From contig NZ_RWKV01000008.1 of NCBI RefSeq assembly GCF_003993795.1, positions 248,001 through 312,000 of the forward strand: a stretch of DNA of 64,000 nucleotides, read 5' to 3'. Each line of letters starts with the position of its first letter. Position 1 is the stretch's first letter. This DNA is from Aquabacter cavernae (GTDB taxonomy: Bacteria; Pseudomonadota; Alphaproteobacteria; Rhizobiales; Xanthobacteraceae). The notes under the pieces are model-generated. The model was given only the letters and a program-made list of their open reading frames with translations. It had not been told where the DNA came from and searched no databases. Positions 26,901 to 34,948 of this stretch are shown in pieces. The position numbers and the translations under genes are program-made.

Positions 26901-27160
26901 TGACCTCGCTGGCCTTCATCCTGGGCGTGGTGCCGCTGGTCTGGGCGGTGGGCGCGGGCGCCGAGCTGCGCCAGTCGCTGGGCACGGCGGTGTTCGCCGG
27001 CATGATCGGCGTGACCGGCTTCGGCCTCATCTTCACGCCCATCTTCTACGTCTTCGCCCGCTGGCTCGCCTCCTTCAGCGAGAAGCGCAAGGCGAAGCGG
27101 GAAGCGGGGCCGGACGATGACCACACGCCCCATACCAACCACCCGGCTCCGGCCGAATGA
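23957..27160 (+). CDS. RND multidrug efflux transporter (MexF/BepG-like)
   Basis: A 1067-residue HAE-1 family pump that expels hydrophobic compounds using the proton gradient. It opens MRLSHFFIDRPIFAWVVSIV, has the TM4 proton-relay aspartates in GIVVDDAIVVVENVERN, and the paired periplasmic porter and docking domains expected at this length. GAGGAGGG precedes the ATG at 23957. It is co-transcribed with the adaptor and followed by a strong terminator. The substrate range cannot be predicted; the MexF/BepG subgroup commonly handles chloramphenicol, quinolones and detergents. Confidence 0.93.
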   Translation: MRLSHFFIDRPIFAWVVSIVVMLLGAISYLRLPVAQYPDIAPPVINVTGQFPGASAETVADTVVAPIEQQINGVEGMLYVSSNSTADGRFSIAVTFDLGVDLDIAQVQVQNRVAIAMPRLPQEVQQIGVITAKSSPDLMLVVSLYSPDGSRDPLFISNVANVQIKDVLSRIDGVGSITVFGNRDYAMQVWLDPTRLQELNLTVGDVTAALQAQNVQVASGVLNQPPVPQQRAFQIAVRTLGRLTTPEQFGDVVIKQTETALVRLKDVARVEISAQDYSSTSYLDRDLSISLGVFQRPGSNALATGNAVVEHMKELGKQLPEGVKYAIYYNPTEFIQQSVDAVVHTIVEAIVLVVIVVLLFLQTWRAAIIPIVAIPISLVGTFFFMSLFGFSLNNLSLFGLVLAIGIVVDDAIVVVENVERNIAAGLSPRDAAYRTMDEVGGALVAISLVLASVFIPSAFITGISGEFYRQFALTIAGSTIISLMVSLTLSPAMCALLLKPHREGHAVPWYAKPIVGFFRGFNRAFEGLGNGYAWLTKRLVRVVALMLIVYAGLVAFGGYLFSTTPQGFIPQQDRGYLIIAAQLPPGASMERTQDVMTRAANQVLGTPGVGHIVNIVGFSGATFTNAPNAGAMFVILEPFSERGGDPTRTATAVQRTLFGKLASIQEAMLIVVQPPPVQGIGNAGGFRMMVEDRAGMGYSVLQSTVYAMMGAAAQTPGLMQVYSLFETSTPQMYLDIDRERAQLLQVNMANVFGALQTYIGSSYVNDFNLFTRTFRVQVQADAAFRMDPNDLLKIRVRNALGETVPIGSFATLKDLSGPYRVPRYNLYPSAELDGSPAPGYSQGQAMQIMQGLAARVLPQGFAYEWTALAYQQQRAGNTAIFAFALGVVFVFLVLAAQYESLTLPLAVILIVPMCLVAALIGVLMRGQDNNILTQVGFIVLIGLAAKNAILIVEFAKQLEDQGEGRQAAAVEAARLRLRPIIMTSLAFILGVVPLVWAVGAGAELRQSLGTAVFAGMIGVTGFGLIFTPIFYVFARWLASFSEKRKAKREAGPDDDHTPHTNHPAPAE

Positions 27161-27163
27161 TCG

Positions 27164-27196
27164 AAATGGCCGGGCTCTGCCCGGCCATTTTCATTT
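27164..27196 (+). terminator. Terminator after the RND operon
   Basis: The 11-bp stem AATGGCCGGGC / GCCCGGCCATT with a 3-nt loop is followed by TTCATTT. Confidence 0.8.
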
Positions 27197-27245
27197 AGGG
27201 GCGGGCGCGCAGCCCAGGACACGGCAGACGCCTCCACGCCGCCCC

Positions 27246-27263
27246 CCGGGGGTTGACCCCCGG
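27246..27263. other. Short GC hairpin in the cobT leader region
   Basis: CCGGGGG (27246-27252), TTGA, CCCCCGG (27257-27263). There is no U-tract; the role is unknown. Confidence 0.35.
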
Positions 27264-27306
27264 AGCCTGAAGGCAGACAGATGCGCCACCTCTGGAGCGT
27301 GATCGC

Positions 27307-27340
27307 GCCGCCTTAAAGCAAAGGCTTGCTCGAAGGCGGC
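27307..27340. other. 34-nt extended stem-loop upstream of cobT
   Basis: GCCGCCTT (27307-27314) pairs with AAGGCGGC (27333-27340), and the inner AGCAA (27317-27321) pairs with TTGCT (27326-27330) across a small symmetric internal loop. It lies about 90 bp before cobT. No cobalamin riboswitch consensus is visible nearby. Confidence 0.4.
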
Positions 27341-27398
27341 ATGTGAACCGCTCCCTATCACTGATTGAGAGGCTGATTCACCGACCGGGTCGCTTCAA

Positions 27399-27413
27399 CC
27401 TGATCGGATCAGG
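27399..27413. promoter_or_regulatory. Perfect CCTGATC-G-GATCAGG palindrome before cobT
   Basis: A 15-bp perfect dyad ending 19 bp before the cobT start. The surrounding GCTTCAACCTGATCGG also resembles a common Hyphomicrobiales intergenic repeat, so it may be repeat-derived rather than an operator. Confidence 0.35.
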
Positions 27414-27432
27414 CTCCAGGACTGGTTTTCCC

Positions 27433-28458
27433 ATGCAGCCCTCTCCCTCCGGCCTCCCCTTCGACGACATCCGCCACCTCGTCTCCACCATGCCCGGCCC
27501 GGACGAGGCCGCGCGCGCGGAGGCGCTGGCACGGCAGGGGCAGTTGCTGAAGCCGCCCGGCGCGCTGGGCCGCCTGGAAGAGATCGCCATCCATCTGGCC
27601 GCCTGGCAGGGCAAGGCCATCCCCACCGCCAACCGGCCCATGGTGGCGGTGTTCGCGGGCACGCACGGCGTCGCGGAGCAGGGCGTCTCGCCTTATCCCT
27701 CGGCGGTCACCAAGCAGATGCTCGACGCCTTCACGGCGGGCAAGGCCGCGGTCAACCAGATCTGCTCCACCTTCGATGCCGGGCTGCGGGTGTTCGATCT
27801 CGCGCTCGACATCCCCACGGGCGACATCACCCGCGAGGCGGCGCTGGACGAGCGCGCCTGCGCGGCCACCATGGCCTTCGGCATGCAGGCCATTGCGGGC
27901 GGCGCGGACGTTCTGGTGCTGGGCGAGATGGGCATCGGCAACACCACGGTAGCCGCCGCCGTCTGCCACGGCCTCTATGGCGGGGCGCCGGAGGATTGGG
28001 TGGGCGCGGGAACCGGCGCCAGCGGCGAGGTTCTCGCCCGCAAGATCGAAGCGGTGCGCGCCGCCGTGGCGCTGCACGGCCCGGCTCTGTCGGATCCTCT
28101 GGAAGTGCTCCGCCGCCTCGGCGGGCGCGAACTGGCGGCCATTGCGGGCGCCATCCTCTCCGCCCGCCACGAGCAGGTGCCGGTGGTGCTGGATGGATAT
28201 GTGGTGACGGCGGCGGCGGCCATTCTCCACGCGCTTGATGCGTCCGCGCTGGACCATTGCCTTGCCGGCCATGTCTCCGCCGAGCAGGCCCATGGGCGCC
28301 TGCTGGAACGGCTCGGCCTCAACCCGCTGCTGGATCTCGGCATGCGGCTCGGGGAAGGCTCCGGCGGTGCGCTTGCCGTTGGCGTGGTGAAGGCGGCCGT
28401 CGCCTGCCACAAGGGCATGGCCACCTTCGCTGAGGCGGGCGTTTCAGACGCCGGTTGA
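27433..28458 (+). CDS. cobT: Nicotinate-nucleotide--dimethylbenzimidazole phosphoribosyltransferase
   Basis: A 341-residue CobT that activates 5,6-dimethylbenzimidazole as alpha-ribazole phosphate for the lower ligand of cobalamin. Typical segments are LKPPGALGRLEEIA, the phosphate-binding GEMGIGNTTVAAAV, and LGMRLGEGSGGALAV with the catalytic glutamate. The ATG at 27433 (MQPSPSG) is chosen over an in-frame upstream codon at 27343 because the extension is unlike CobT. It is isolated from other cobalamin genes here, and its 3' end overlaps the convergent histidine kinase gene by 15 bp. Confidence 0.92.
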   Translation: MQPSPSGLPFDDIRHLVSTMPGPDEAARAEALARQGQLLKPPGALGRLEEIAIHLAAWQGKAIPTANRPMVAVFAGTHGVAEQGVSPYPSAVTKQMLDAFTAGKAAVNQICSTFDAGLRVFDLALDIPTGDITREAALDERACAATMAFGMQAIAGGADVLVLGEMGIGNTTVAAAVCHGLYGGAPEDWVGAGTGASGEVLARKIEAVRAAVALHGPALSDPLEVLRRLGGRELAAIAGAILSARHEQVPVVLDGYVVTAAAAILHALDASALDHCLAGHVSAEQAHGRLLERLGLNPLLDLGMRLGEGSGGALAVGVVKAAVACHKGMATFAEAGVSDAG

Positions 28459-29499
28459 GGCAATCGCCCGCGCCCCTTCCGGGGCGTCGAAGGTCGGCAG
28501 GAGGCGTGCGGCCGGAAAGGTGACGGACGCCCGCGTGCCGCCCTCGGGGCGGGCGGACAAGGTCAGCTCCGCCCCATGGAGCCCCGCCAGCGCGCGCACG
28601 ATGGTGAGGCCGAGGCCCGCGCCGCGCCCGGTGGTGGGGTCGAGCGTGCTCTCCCTGTGGCGCGCGGCAAGGTCCAGCGGCAATTCCGCCTCGCCGATGC
28701 CGGGGCCGGTATCGGTCACTTCCAGATATGGCGCGCCGCGCCCGTCGAGGCCGGTGCTGATATGCACCTCCCCGCCATGGGGCGTGAACTTGATGGCATT
28801 GCCCAGGAGGTTCAGCACCATCTGGCGCAGCGCCCGTTCATCGGCCCAGAGCCGCAGGGGCGTTTCGCCGGGCGCGCAGGTGAGGGTCACCGAGCGGGCG
28901 GCGGCGGACAGGCGCATCATGTGCGTGCAGTCGCCCGCAAGATCGGGAAGGGAGACGGCGGTCTCCAGCAAGGCCCTATGGCCTGTCTCGATGCGGGCGA
29001 GGTCCAATATGTCGTCGGCCAGCGCCAGCAGATGGCGGCCGGACGTGTGGATGTCGCGGGCATATTCGCCATAGGTGGAGACGGTGTGCGGCCCGAACAC
29101 CTCATGGGCCATCATTTCGGAGAAGCCGATCACCGCATTGAGGGGCGTGCGCAGTTCGTGGCTCATTTCGGCCAGGAAGCGCGACTTGGCGGCATTCTCT
29201 TCCTCTGCCCGCGCCAGGGCGTCCTCCTGCGCGCGCAATTGAGCCTGCGCCACATCCAGCGCGTCCGCCCGGATCCGCCCGCGCCGGGCGGCGAGGAGGC
29301 CCAGCAGCCCGGCGCCCCACAGGACGCCGCCGCTCAAGGCCGCGATCTGCGATTCGCCCAGCATGCCGAAAGCGGCCAGTCCCGTGCCCGCCAGGAGGGC
29401 TGCCACGGGCCCCACCAATCCCTGGAATCCGGCCCCGTGCCCCGTCTCCGCGAATGCGGAAGGAGCCCTGGAAGCGCCAGAGGGGAGGGAAAGCGTCAT
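28444..29499 (-). CDS. Membrane-bound sensor histidine kinase
   Basis: A 351-residue HisKA/HATPase_c kinase. Two hydrophobic segments (about residues 28-48 and 53-71) anchor it with almost no periplasmic loop. A coiled stretch leads to the H-box FLAEMSHELRTPLNAVIGFS with phospho-accepting His114. The N-box LNLLGNAIKFTPHGGE, the G1 box DTGPGIG and GRGAGLGLTIVRAL complete the ATP site. The dimerisation domain resembles the PleC/PdhS group used in alphaproteobacterial cell-cycle control, but that is only suggestive. No response regulator gene is adjacent. Confidence 0.88.
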   Translation of the reverse strand: MTLSLPSGASRAPSAFAETGHGAGFQGLVGPVAALLAGTGLAAFGMLGESQIAALSGGVLWGAGLLGLLAARRGRIRADALDVAQAQLRAQEDALARAEEENAAKSRFLAEMSHELRTPLNAVIGFSEMMAHEVFGPHTVSTYGEYARDIHTSGRHLLALADDILDLARIETGHRALLETAVSLPDLAGDCTHMMRLSAAARSVTLTCAPGETPLRLWADERALRQMVLNLLGNAIKFTPHGGEVHISTGLDGRGAPYLEVTDTGPGIGEAELPLDLAARHRESTLDPTTGRGAGLGLTIVRALAGLHGAELTLSARPEGGTRASVTFPAARLLPTFDAPEGARAIASTGV

Positions 29500-29625
29500 G
29501 GCCCTCGATCCGCGCCCCGCCGGGAGGGTGAGTCCCGCCGGGAGAGGTTACGCATCGACTCCTGCGCCAAGAGGGTTAGCGAAACGTTAATGCAGCAAAC
29601 CCGCATGGTGATTCATTTTAAGAGG

Positions 29626-30309
29626 TCAGGCGACTTCGAGGCCAAGGGCGTCGATGGCGGCTTCCAGATCGGCGAAACGCGAGATGACGCGCTCGGCACC
29701 CAGGTCGTGCGCGGGCACCTCTGTATAGCCGAACGTGACCGCCACGCAGGGCACCCCCGCCGCCTTGGCGGTGGCCACGTCCGTGGCGCTGTCGCCCACC
29801 ATCACCGCATGGGCGGCGCTGCCCCCGCAGGCGGCGAGTGTGGAGAGCAGCGGCAGCGGGTTGGGCTTCGCCACGCCATAGGTGTCGGCCCCGGTGATGG
29901 CCGAAAAGTGCCGTGTCAGGTCCAGCCGGTCCAGCAGCAGGCGGGCGAGGCGCTCGGTCTTGTTGGTGCAGACGGCAAGCTTCGCGCCGCGCGCCGCCAG
30001 CCGGTCCAGCGCAGCCTCCACGCCAGGGAAGGGGCGGGAATCGTCGGCGATATGATCAGCATAATGGTCGATGAAGCGGCGGGTGAGGCCGTCCAGGGTG
30101 GCGACATCGGGCAGGGCGCCCGCCCGCTCCAGCGCGCGCACCAGCAGCATGCGCGCCCCGGCGCCGATCATGGTGCGGGTGGCCCCCCGGTCCACGGGGG
30201 CGACGCCGTATTCCTTCAGGATCACGTCCAGCGTGTTCAACAGGTCCGGGGCGCTGTCCACCAGGGTGCCGTCCAGGTCGAATGCGATCACGAGCGGGGA
30301 AGCCGGCAT
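29626..30309 (-). CDS. gph: Phosphoglycolate phosphatase (HAD family)
   Basis: A 227-residue HAD hydrolase. FDLDGTLVDSAPDLLNTLD holds the nucleophilic and acid/base aspartates, AVCTNKTERLARLLLDRL is motif II/III, and AVMVGDSATDVATAKAAG is motif IV. The family removes phosphate from 2-phosphoglycolate, important where Rubisco oxygenation or DNA repair releases it; no Calvin-cycle genes are in the window. AAAGGA at 8 nt favours ATG 30309 (MPASPL) over ATG 30318. Other HAD phosphatases of this size exist, but the insert type fits Gph. Confidence 0.85.
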   Translation of the reverse strand: MPASPLVIAFDLDGTLVDSAPDLLNTLDVILKEYGVAPVDRGATRTMIGAGARMLLVRALERAGALPDVATLDGLTRRFIDHYADHIADDSRPFPGVEAALDRLAARGAKLAVCTNKTERLARLLLDRLDLTRHFSAITGADTYGVAKPNPLPLLSTLAACGGSAAHAVMVGDSATDVATAKAAGVPCVAVTFGYTEVPAHDLGAERVISRFADLEAAIDALGLEVA

Positions 30310-30423
30310 GGATGTCATCCTTTTTGCGCATCCTTTTCGCGGTACTGTGCCGCCGGGAAGTGCGTACAATCCTGCCGCTTTTGCTGTCCAGCCTTTCTCG
30401 CGCGCCGTTCGTCGGAGGGAATC

Positions 30424-30861
30424 ATGTTCGGGGTGTCTTTTTGCAGTGGCGCGCGGGGGCGCGTGGGTACGGGGATGATCGGTCTTCTCGCGGTTCTGGC
30501 GCTGGCGCCCGCCGCCCAGGCCCAGCCGGCGCAAGGCGGCTTCTCCTTTGCCGCGCCGCCTTCCGACAAGGCGAACCGGGTCTATTCCGTGAACCGCCAG
30601 ACCGGCGAGATGAATGCCTGCCAGTTCGAGCGGCCGGACGCGGCCCAGGTGGGCGTCACCCGCTGCTTCGCCAAGGGCGATGGCGCCGGGCCGCAGACCG
30701 CGAGCGCCTATGCGCTGGTCTCCACCGGCTTTTCGGGGGAGACGGGCGTGTTCCGCGTGAACATCAACACCGGCGAGATGAGCATCTGCTATGTGCGCGA
30801 CGTGCCCAAGGCGGGCGGCGGCAACGAAGCGAAGATCCTCTGCACGCCGCAGGGCAAATGA
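30424..30861 (+). CDS. Secreted protein of unknown function with an internal repeat
   Basis: A 145-residue protein not assigned to any family. A signal peptide (core MIGLLAVLALAPAAQAQ) is followed by a mature part with two similar beta-like segments: YSVNRQTGEMNACQFE and FRVNINTGEMSICYVR. Each has an NxxTGEM..C core, so the protein contains a duplicated small unit, and further cysteines (TRCFAKG, ILCTPQGK) could form disulfides in the periplasm. GGAGG precedes the ATG at 30424. It is divergent from gph and upstream of rpiA. No function is proposed. Confidence 0.75.
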   Translation: MFGVSFCSGARGRVGTGMIGLLAVLALAPAAQAQPAQGGFSFAAPPSDKANRVYSVNRQTGEMNACQFERPDAAQVGVTRCFAKGDGAGPQTASAYALVSTGFSGETGVFRVNINTGEMSICYVRDVPKAGGGNEAKILCTPQGK

Positions 30862-31024
30862 TCCAAGGGGAGCTGATCCCTGGGCAAGGGATCGGTTCCC
30901 GCTACGCCCGTTCGCCTGCCTTGCCGCCGCCGCGCGGGCGCGATAGAGCAACTCTGATCGGGAGGGCCAGCGGCCGTGCCGCCGGCCGTCTCGCCGTGAA
31001 TTCTCCTCGCACCGTGAGCCGCTC

Positions 31025-31729
31025 ATGTCCGATGCCGAAGCCCTGAAGCGCCAGGCCGCCGCCCGCGCGCTGGAATTCGTGACCGACGGCATGCGCCTCG
31101 GGCTCGGGACCGGCTCCACCGCGAAGCATTTCGTGGACCTTCTGGCCGAGCGCGTGAAGGCAGGCCTCACCGTAGTGGGCGTGCCCACCTCCGAGCGCAC
31201 CCGGGAGCAGGCTTTGTCGCTGGGCGTGCCGCTGGCGACGCTGGACGAGCAGCCCGAACTTGATCTGTGCATCGACGGCGCTGACGAAGTGGGGCCCGGC
31301 CTTGCCCTCGTGAAGGGCGGGGGCGGTGCGCTGCTGCGCGAGAAGCTGGTGGCGAGCGCGGCCAAGGAAATGATCGTCATCGCCGACGCCTCCAAGCATG
31401 TGGAGATGCTGGGGGCCTTCCCGCTGCCCATCGAGGTGGTGGATTTCGGGCTGGCGGCGCTGCTGCCGCGCCTGGAAGCCGCCATTGCCTCGGTCGGCTG
31501 CGGCGGCCCGCTGGACCTGCGCCGCGACGCCTCCGGCGCGCCTTATCGCACCGACCAGGGCAATGTGATCATCGATGCCCGACTGGGGCGCATTCCCGAC
31601 CCGGACGCCCTGGCGCGTGCGCTGGACGGCGTGGTGGGCGTGGTGGAGCACGGGCTGTTCCTGGGCCTTGCGCGCCGCGTGGTTCTGGCCGCGCCCGAAG
31701 GCGTACAGCTCCTCATCAATCCCGCCTGA
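31025..31729 (+). CDS. rpiA: Ribose-5-phosphate isomerase A
   Basis: A 234-residue RpiA that interconverts ribose 5-phosphate and ribulose 5-phosphate in the pentose phosphate and Calvin pathways. The phosphate loop [15 protein letters not shown], the catalytic [14 protein letters not shown] and [15 protein letters not shown] are all present. The length is normal. The ATG at 31025 lacks a strong ribosome-binding site. It is followed after about 110 bp by a periplasmic DUF2059 gene, an arrangement suggesting but not proving co-transcription. Confidence 0.95.
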   Translation: MSDAEALKRQAAARALEFVTDGMRLGLGTGSTAKHFVDLLAERVKAGLTVVGVPTSERTREQALSLGVPLATLDEQPELDLCIDGADEVGPGLALVKGGGGALLREKLVASAAKEMIVIADASKHVEMLGAFPLPIEVVDFGLAALLPRLEAAIASVGCGGPLDLRRDASGAPYRTDQGNVIIDARLGRIPDPDALARALDGVVGVVEHGLFLGLARRVVLAAPEGVQLLINPA

Positions 31730-31841
31730 GGCGCGCCGGTTCGGCTTTCACAAAATCATCGAGGAGAGGTTGCCATCCGCCGGGCGCGTTGCCCAGGGGC
31801 GGGAGGTGATCTAGAACCTTTCGCAAATCGGAGAACGCCAT

Positions 31842-32378
31842 ATGCGCCGCTCGACTGCCACCCGCCTCGGTCTCGGGGCTCTCTTCCTCGCCCTCTCTCT
31901 CGGCACCGCCGCCGCCCAGACGGCTGCGCCCGCTGCGGCTCCCAGCGCCGCCCAGGCCCCGAGCGCAAGCGCGATGCAGGTGGCGCGTGAGCTGGTGCAG
32001 TCCAACGGTGAGGCCGCGGCCTTCAACGGCGTGCTCCAGAACCTGCTGGACGGCGCCGCGCTCGGCTTCCTCCAGACCAATCCCGACCTCGCGCCCCAGC
32101 TGCGCGAGGCGGCCATCGCGCTGCGCCCCGAATTCGACAAGCGCCAGTCCGAGATCGTGGACATCCTCGCCACCGCCTATGCGGAGCATTTTTCCGAGGA
32201 TGAGCTGAAGCAGGCGCTCACCTTCTACAAGTCCGCCGTGGGCAAGAAGCTGGTCACCGACCGTCCGGCCATCGTCCAGCAGGCCGTGCAGAACATCCAG
32301 CAGTGGGGCGCGCGGGTGAATGGCGAAGCCATGGAGCGCATTCGCGCCGAGATGAAGAAGAAGGGCTACGATCTCTGA
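31842..32378 (+). CDS. DUF2059 domain periplasmic protein
   Basis: A 178-residue protein with a signal peptide (MRRSTATRLGLGALFLALSL, cut at AAA/QT), an Ala/Pro-rich linker and a helical DUF2059 domain. The domain hallmark is the Tyr-centred segment YAEHFSEDELKQALTFYKSA followed by VGKKLVTDRPAIVQQ. DUF2059 proteins are widespread in alphaproteobacteria and have no established biochemical role. A strong terminator follows the gene. No interaction partner can be inferred beyond proximity to rpiA. Confidence 0.85.
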   Translation: MRRSTATRLGLGALFLALSLGTAAAQTAAPAAAPSAAQAPSASAMQVARELVQSNGEAAAFNGVLQNLLDGAALGFLQTNPDLAPQLREAAIALRPEFDKRQSEIVDILATAYAEHFSEDELKQALTFYKSAVGKKLVTDRPAIVQQAVQNIQQWGARVNGEAMERIRAEMKKKGYDL

Positions 32379-32407
32379 TCGCAGCCTGAGCGGTTTGCAG
32401 TGTTCAA

Positions 32408-32436
32408 GGGCGGTCCTTCGCGGGGCCGCCTTTTTT
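32408..32436 (+). terminator. Terminator after the DUF2059 gene
   Basis: The stem GGCGGTCC / GGGGCCGCC (one bulge) is followed by six T residues at 32431-32436. Confidence 0.85.
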
Positions 32437-32508
32437 CATGGGTTTGACGTCTCATTGGCTTTTGGGCTGGGAGGAAACCCAGGCGCGCTGGATTTGTGCG
32501 CCCCATTT

Positions 32509-32635
32509 CCCCCTCCCTAACCCTCCCCCGCAAGCGGGAGAGGGGACCTGTTGCGCTGGGTGGAGATGGGTGCGCGCCTTCCGCCTTCGGGCGGCAAAGC
32601 CCTCTCCCGCTTGCGGGGGAGGGTTGGGAGGGGGA
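32509..32635. repeat. REPIN-like inverted repeat, copy 4
   Basis: The arms CCCCCTCCCTAACCCTCCCC + CGCAAGCGGGAGAGGGG and their inverted complement (AGCCCTCTCCCGCTTGCGGG + GGAGGGTTGGGAGGGGG) flank a loop of about 55 bp that itself has a CCGCCTTCGGGCGG hairpin. Confidence 0.85.
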
Positions 32636-32691
32636 AACCCTACAGGGAGAGCACGCCGAAGCAAACCCCGCACAGGTCCGGAAGCCGGCTT

Positions 32692-34833
32692 TCAGATCCC
32701 GTCCGTGCGCGGGTCGCGCGGGCCTTCCGGGGCGGCGGCGAGGGTGGCGTGGAGGCTCACGCGGGAGAGGTTGGGATTGTAGTGCGGGTCCACCAGGGTC
32801 CGCGTGCCCCACAGATCCTCCATGCGCCGCCGCTGCGCCTTCAGCCGGTTGCGGTGGGCACGGGAACGCTTCCGCCCGCGGGAGGCCGATTCGTGGTGGA
32901 TCAGGCAGGCGAAGGGCGTGAACACCACCTCATAACCCGCGCGCCGTGCCCGCAGGCACAAATCGATGTCGTTGCAATCCTCCGCGAAGCGCTCCGCATC
33001 CAGGGGGCCGGTCTTCTCCCACACGTCGCGGCGGATCATGAGGCAGGCGCCCGTCACCGCGCTCACATTGGCGCGGGCGACGAGGCGGCCGAACGGGCCG
33101 GGCAGGTCGCGGTCCGCATGGGAGAACCAGTGGGCGGCATAGCGGAACAGGCCGACCATGACGCCCGCATGCTGGATGGTGCGGTCGGGGAACAGGAGCT
33201 TGGCGCCCACGATTCCGGTGCGCGGCAGGCTGGCCAGGGCCACCATCTCGTCCAGCCAGCGCCCGTCCACCACCTCGATGTCGTTGTTCAGCAGGCAGAT
33301 GAGGCTGCCGCGTGCCGCCGCCACCCCGGCATTGCAGATGCGCGGATAGTTGAACGGCCCATCGTCGCGCACCACCACGGTGTCGGGCCATGCGGCCTTG
33401 ATCTCCTCGAACAAAGCGAAGGTGGCGGGCTCCACCGAGCCGTTGTCCACGATGACGATCTCGAAGTTGCGATAGTCCGTCTCGCCGATCAGCGAGCGCA
33501 GCGCCATGCCCATGAGGTCCGCCCGGTCACGGGTGGGCACCACGAAGGAGACGAGCGGCTGCGGGGACGGCATGGGCGGAAGCGGCCGCAGCCGTCCGTC
33601 CGCCATGATGGTGACGGAGGTGCCCACCACCTCTTCCAGCGCCCGCGCGGCGGGATGGGGATCGGCAAGGCCCGACGGCCGGTCGCTGAAGGCCACACGC
33701 GGAATATGGCGGATGGCGGCGGCAGGCAGGGTTTCGGCGAGGCGCAGCAGCAGGTGATAGCGCGCCGCAGGCCCATGATACGGATCGATCCCGCCCACAG
33801 TCTGCACGGCATCCACCCGCGCGGCGACGAGATGACCGAGATAGTCCTCCGCCTGGAGGAGGTGGCGGTTGAAGGCGGGCTTGAAGAGGCCCGCCTCCGG
33901 GCGTCCCTCGGCGTCCAGCACCTCCTCGTCCGTATAGGCAAGGCGGCAGTCGGGGTGGCGGGCGAAGGCATCCCGGATCATGGCCACCGCGTCGCGCGTC
34001 GGCTGGCCGGAGGCGGGAAGCAGGCAGACGAGGCCCCGGTCGATACCCGCGATGAGGGTGCGAAGCGCGTCCGCGTCGTCCGCAGAGGTTTCGAAGAGGC
34101 GCAGGCGCGGTTCGTCCTTGGCCGCCGTGCGGGCCCATTGGGCGAGCGCGGGCGGCGCGCCGGTGGGGAGGGCCGCGTGCCACATCCAGTTCGGATCGGT
34201 CTGGGCCTGGAGGGCGGTCAGCCGGAGCCCAGCCTCCGCAGGGGCCGGAGGAAGCGGTCCCGCGAAGCACAAGGACAGGTCGCGCCGAGCGTGCAGGGTG
34301 TGGGCGAAATCCTCCACATGCTTTGCCCGGTAGGCGCGGTAGGCCGTAGCGCGCTCGGCCAGGCGGGCGGGGGAATTCTCCATGAGCGCCGCATGGGCGC
34401 CGCGCAGGTCGCGCGCCGCCGCACCGGCCTCCTTCCAGCGCCGCAGCGGCGGCAAACCGGGGAAGGAGCCCGCCAGCATCGCATGCAGCTTCAGCCCCAG
34501 CTTGGAGCGCGGATAGAAGCCGAGACGGGAAAGGGGCGCCGTGATGGCCGCCGTGCCCTTGGGCAGGAAGACCGCCTCAAGCGGCGCGGCGATGCGGGTG
34601 GAGGCAAGCACCTGTCCGCCCGCATCCAGCATGTCCAGCGTGATGCCGTCCGGCCCGGTGGGCGCATCAGCGAGGTCGAGCACATAGGCGCCGCCCGCTT
34701 GCGCCAGCCACAGGCGCAAGGCGAGAGGCAGGACAAAACGCCGTGTGCCGCCCGCCTCGGGGCGGGCCGACAGCCAGACGGGGCCGATGCCGTGCGGTGC
34801 CTGCGCCGGAGCGCTTTCGCGGATGCGGACCAT
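32692..34833 (-). CDS. Tandem family-2 glycosyltransferase with a degenerate first domain
   Basis: A 713-residue cytoplasmic glycosyltransferase, probably for a surface polysaccharide. The C-terminal GT2 domain is complete: SFVVPTRDRADLMGMALRSL, EIVIVDNGS, ICLLNNDIEVV as the metal-binding DxD equivalent, and EDCNDIDLCLRARRAGY. Residues about 200-400 align in pattern with the first GT2 domain of two-domain enzymes (YTDEEVLDAEGR, then FKPAFNRHLLQAEDYLGHL), but the usual LDHDD site is replaced by CLLPASG, so that half is probably inactive. ATG 34833 (MVRIRES) with AAGG upstream is chosen over ATG 34848. No other polysaccharide genes adjoin it. Confidence 0.82.
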   Translation of the reverse strand: MVRIRESAPAQAPHGIGPVWLSARPEAGGTRRFVLPLALRLWLAQAGGAYVLDLADAPTGPDGITLDMLDAGGQVLASTRIAAPLEAVFLPKGTAAITAPLSRLGFYPRSKLGLKLHAMLAGSFPGLPPLRRWKEAGAAARDLRGAHAALMENSPARLAERATAYRAYRAKHVEDFAHTLHARRDLSLCFAGPLPPAPAEAGLRLTALQAQTDPNWMWHAALPTGAPPALAQWARTAAKDEPRLRLFETSADDADALRTLIAGIDRGLVCLLPASGQPTRDAVAMIRDAFARHPDCRLAYTDEEVLDAEGRPEAGLFKPAFNRHLLQAEDYLGHLVAARVDAVQTVGGIDPYHGPAARYHLLLRLAETLPAAAIRHIPRVAFSDRPSGLADPHPAARALEEVVGTSVTIMADGRLRPLPPMPSPQPLVSFVVPTRDRADLMGMALRSLIGETDYRNFEIVIVDNGSVEPATFALFEEIKAAWPDTVVVRDDGPFNYPRICNAGVAAARGSLICLLNNDIEVVDGRWLDEMVALASLPRTGIVGAKLLFPDRTIQHAGVMVGLFRYAAHWFSHADRDLPGPFGRLVARANVSAVTGACLMIRRDVWEKTGPLDAERFAEDCNDIDLCLRARRAGYEVVFTPFACLIHHESASRGRKRSRAHRNRLKAQRRRMEDLWGTRTLVDPHYNPNLSRVSLHATLAAAPEGPRDPRTDGI

Positions 34834-34948
34834 GGGGCCTTGAAGCATCCCCTGCGGCATCCCGCAAGCCGGACGCGGCACGGATCGGCTTGACGCCGCC
34901 GCCCGCCGGGTCTTGAACGGACGCCCGATTTGATTGCGAGGCCGTGCC

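Noticed and set aside
27197..27432. Cobalamin riboswitch before cobT
   Set aside because: A GCCACCTCTGG stretch faintly recalls a B12 box, but the surrounding conserved elements are missing.
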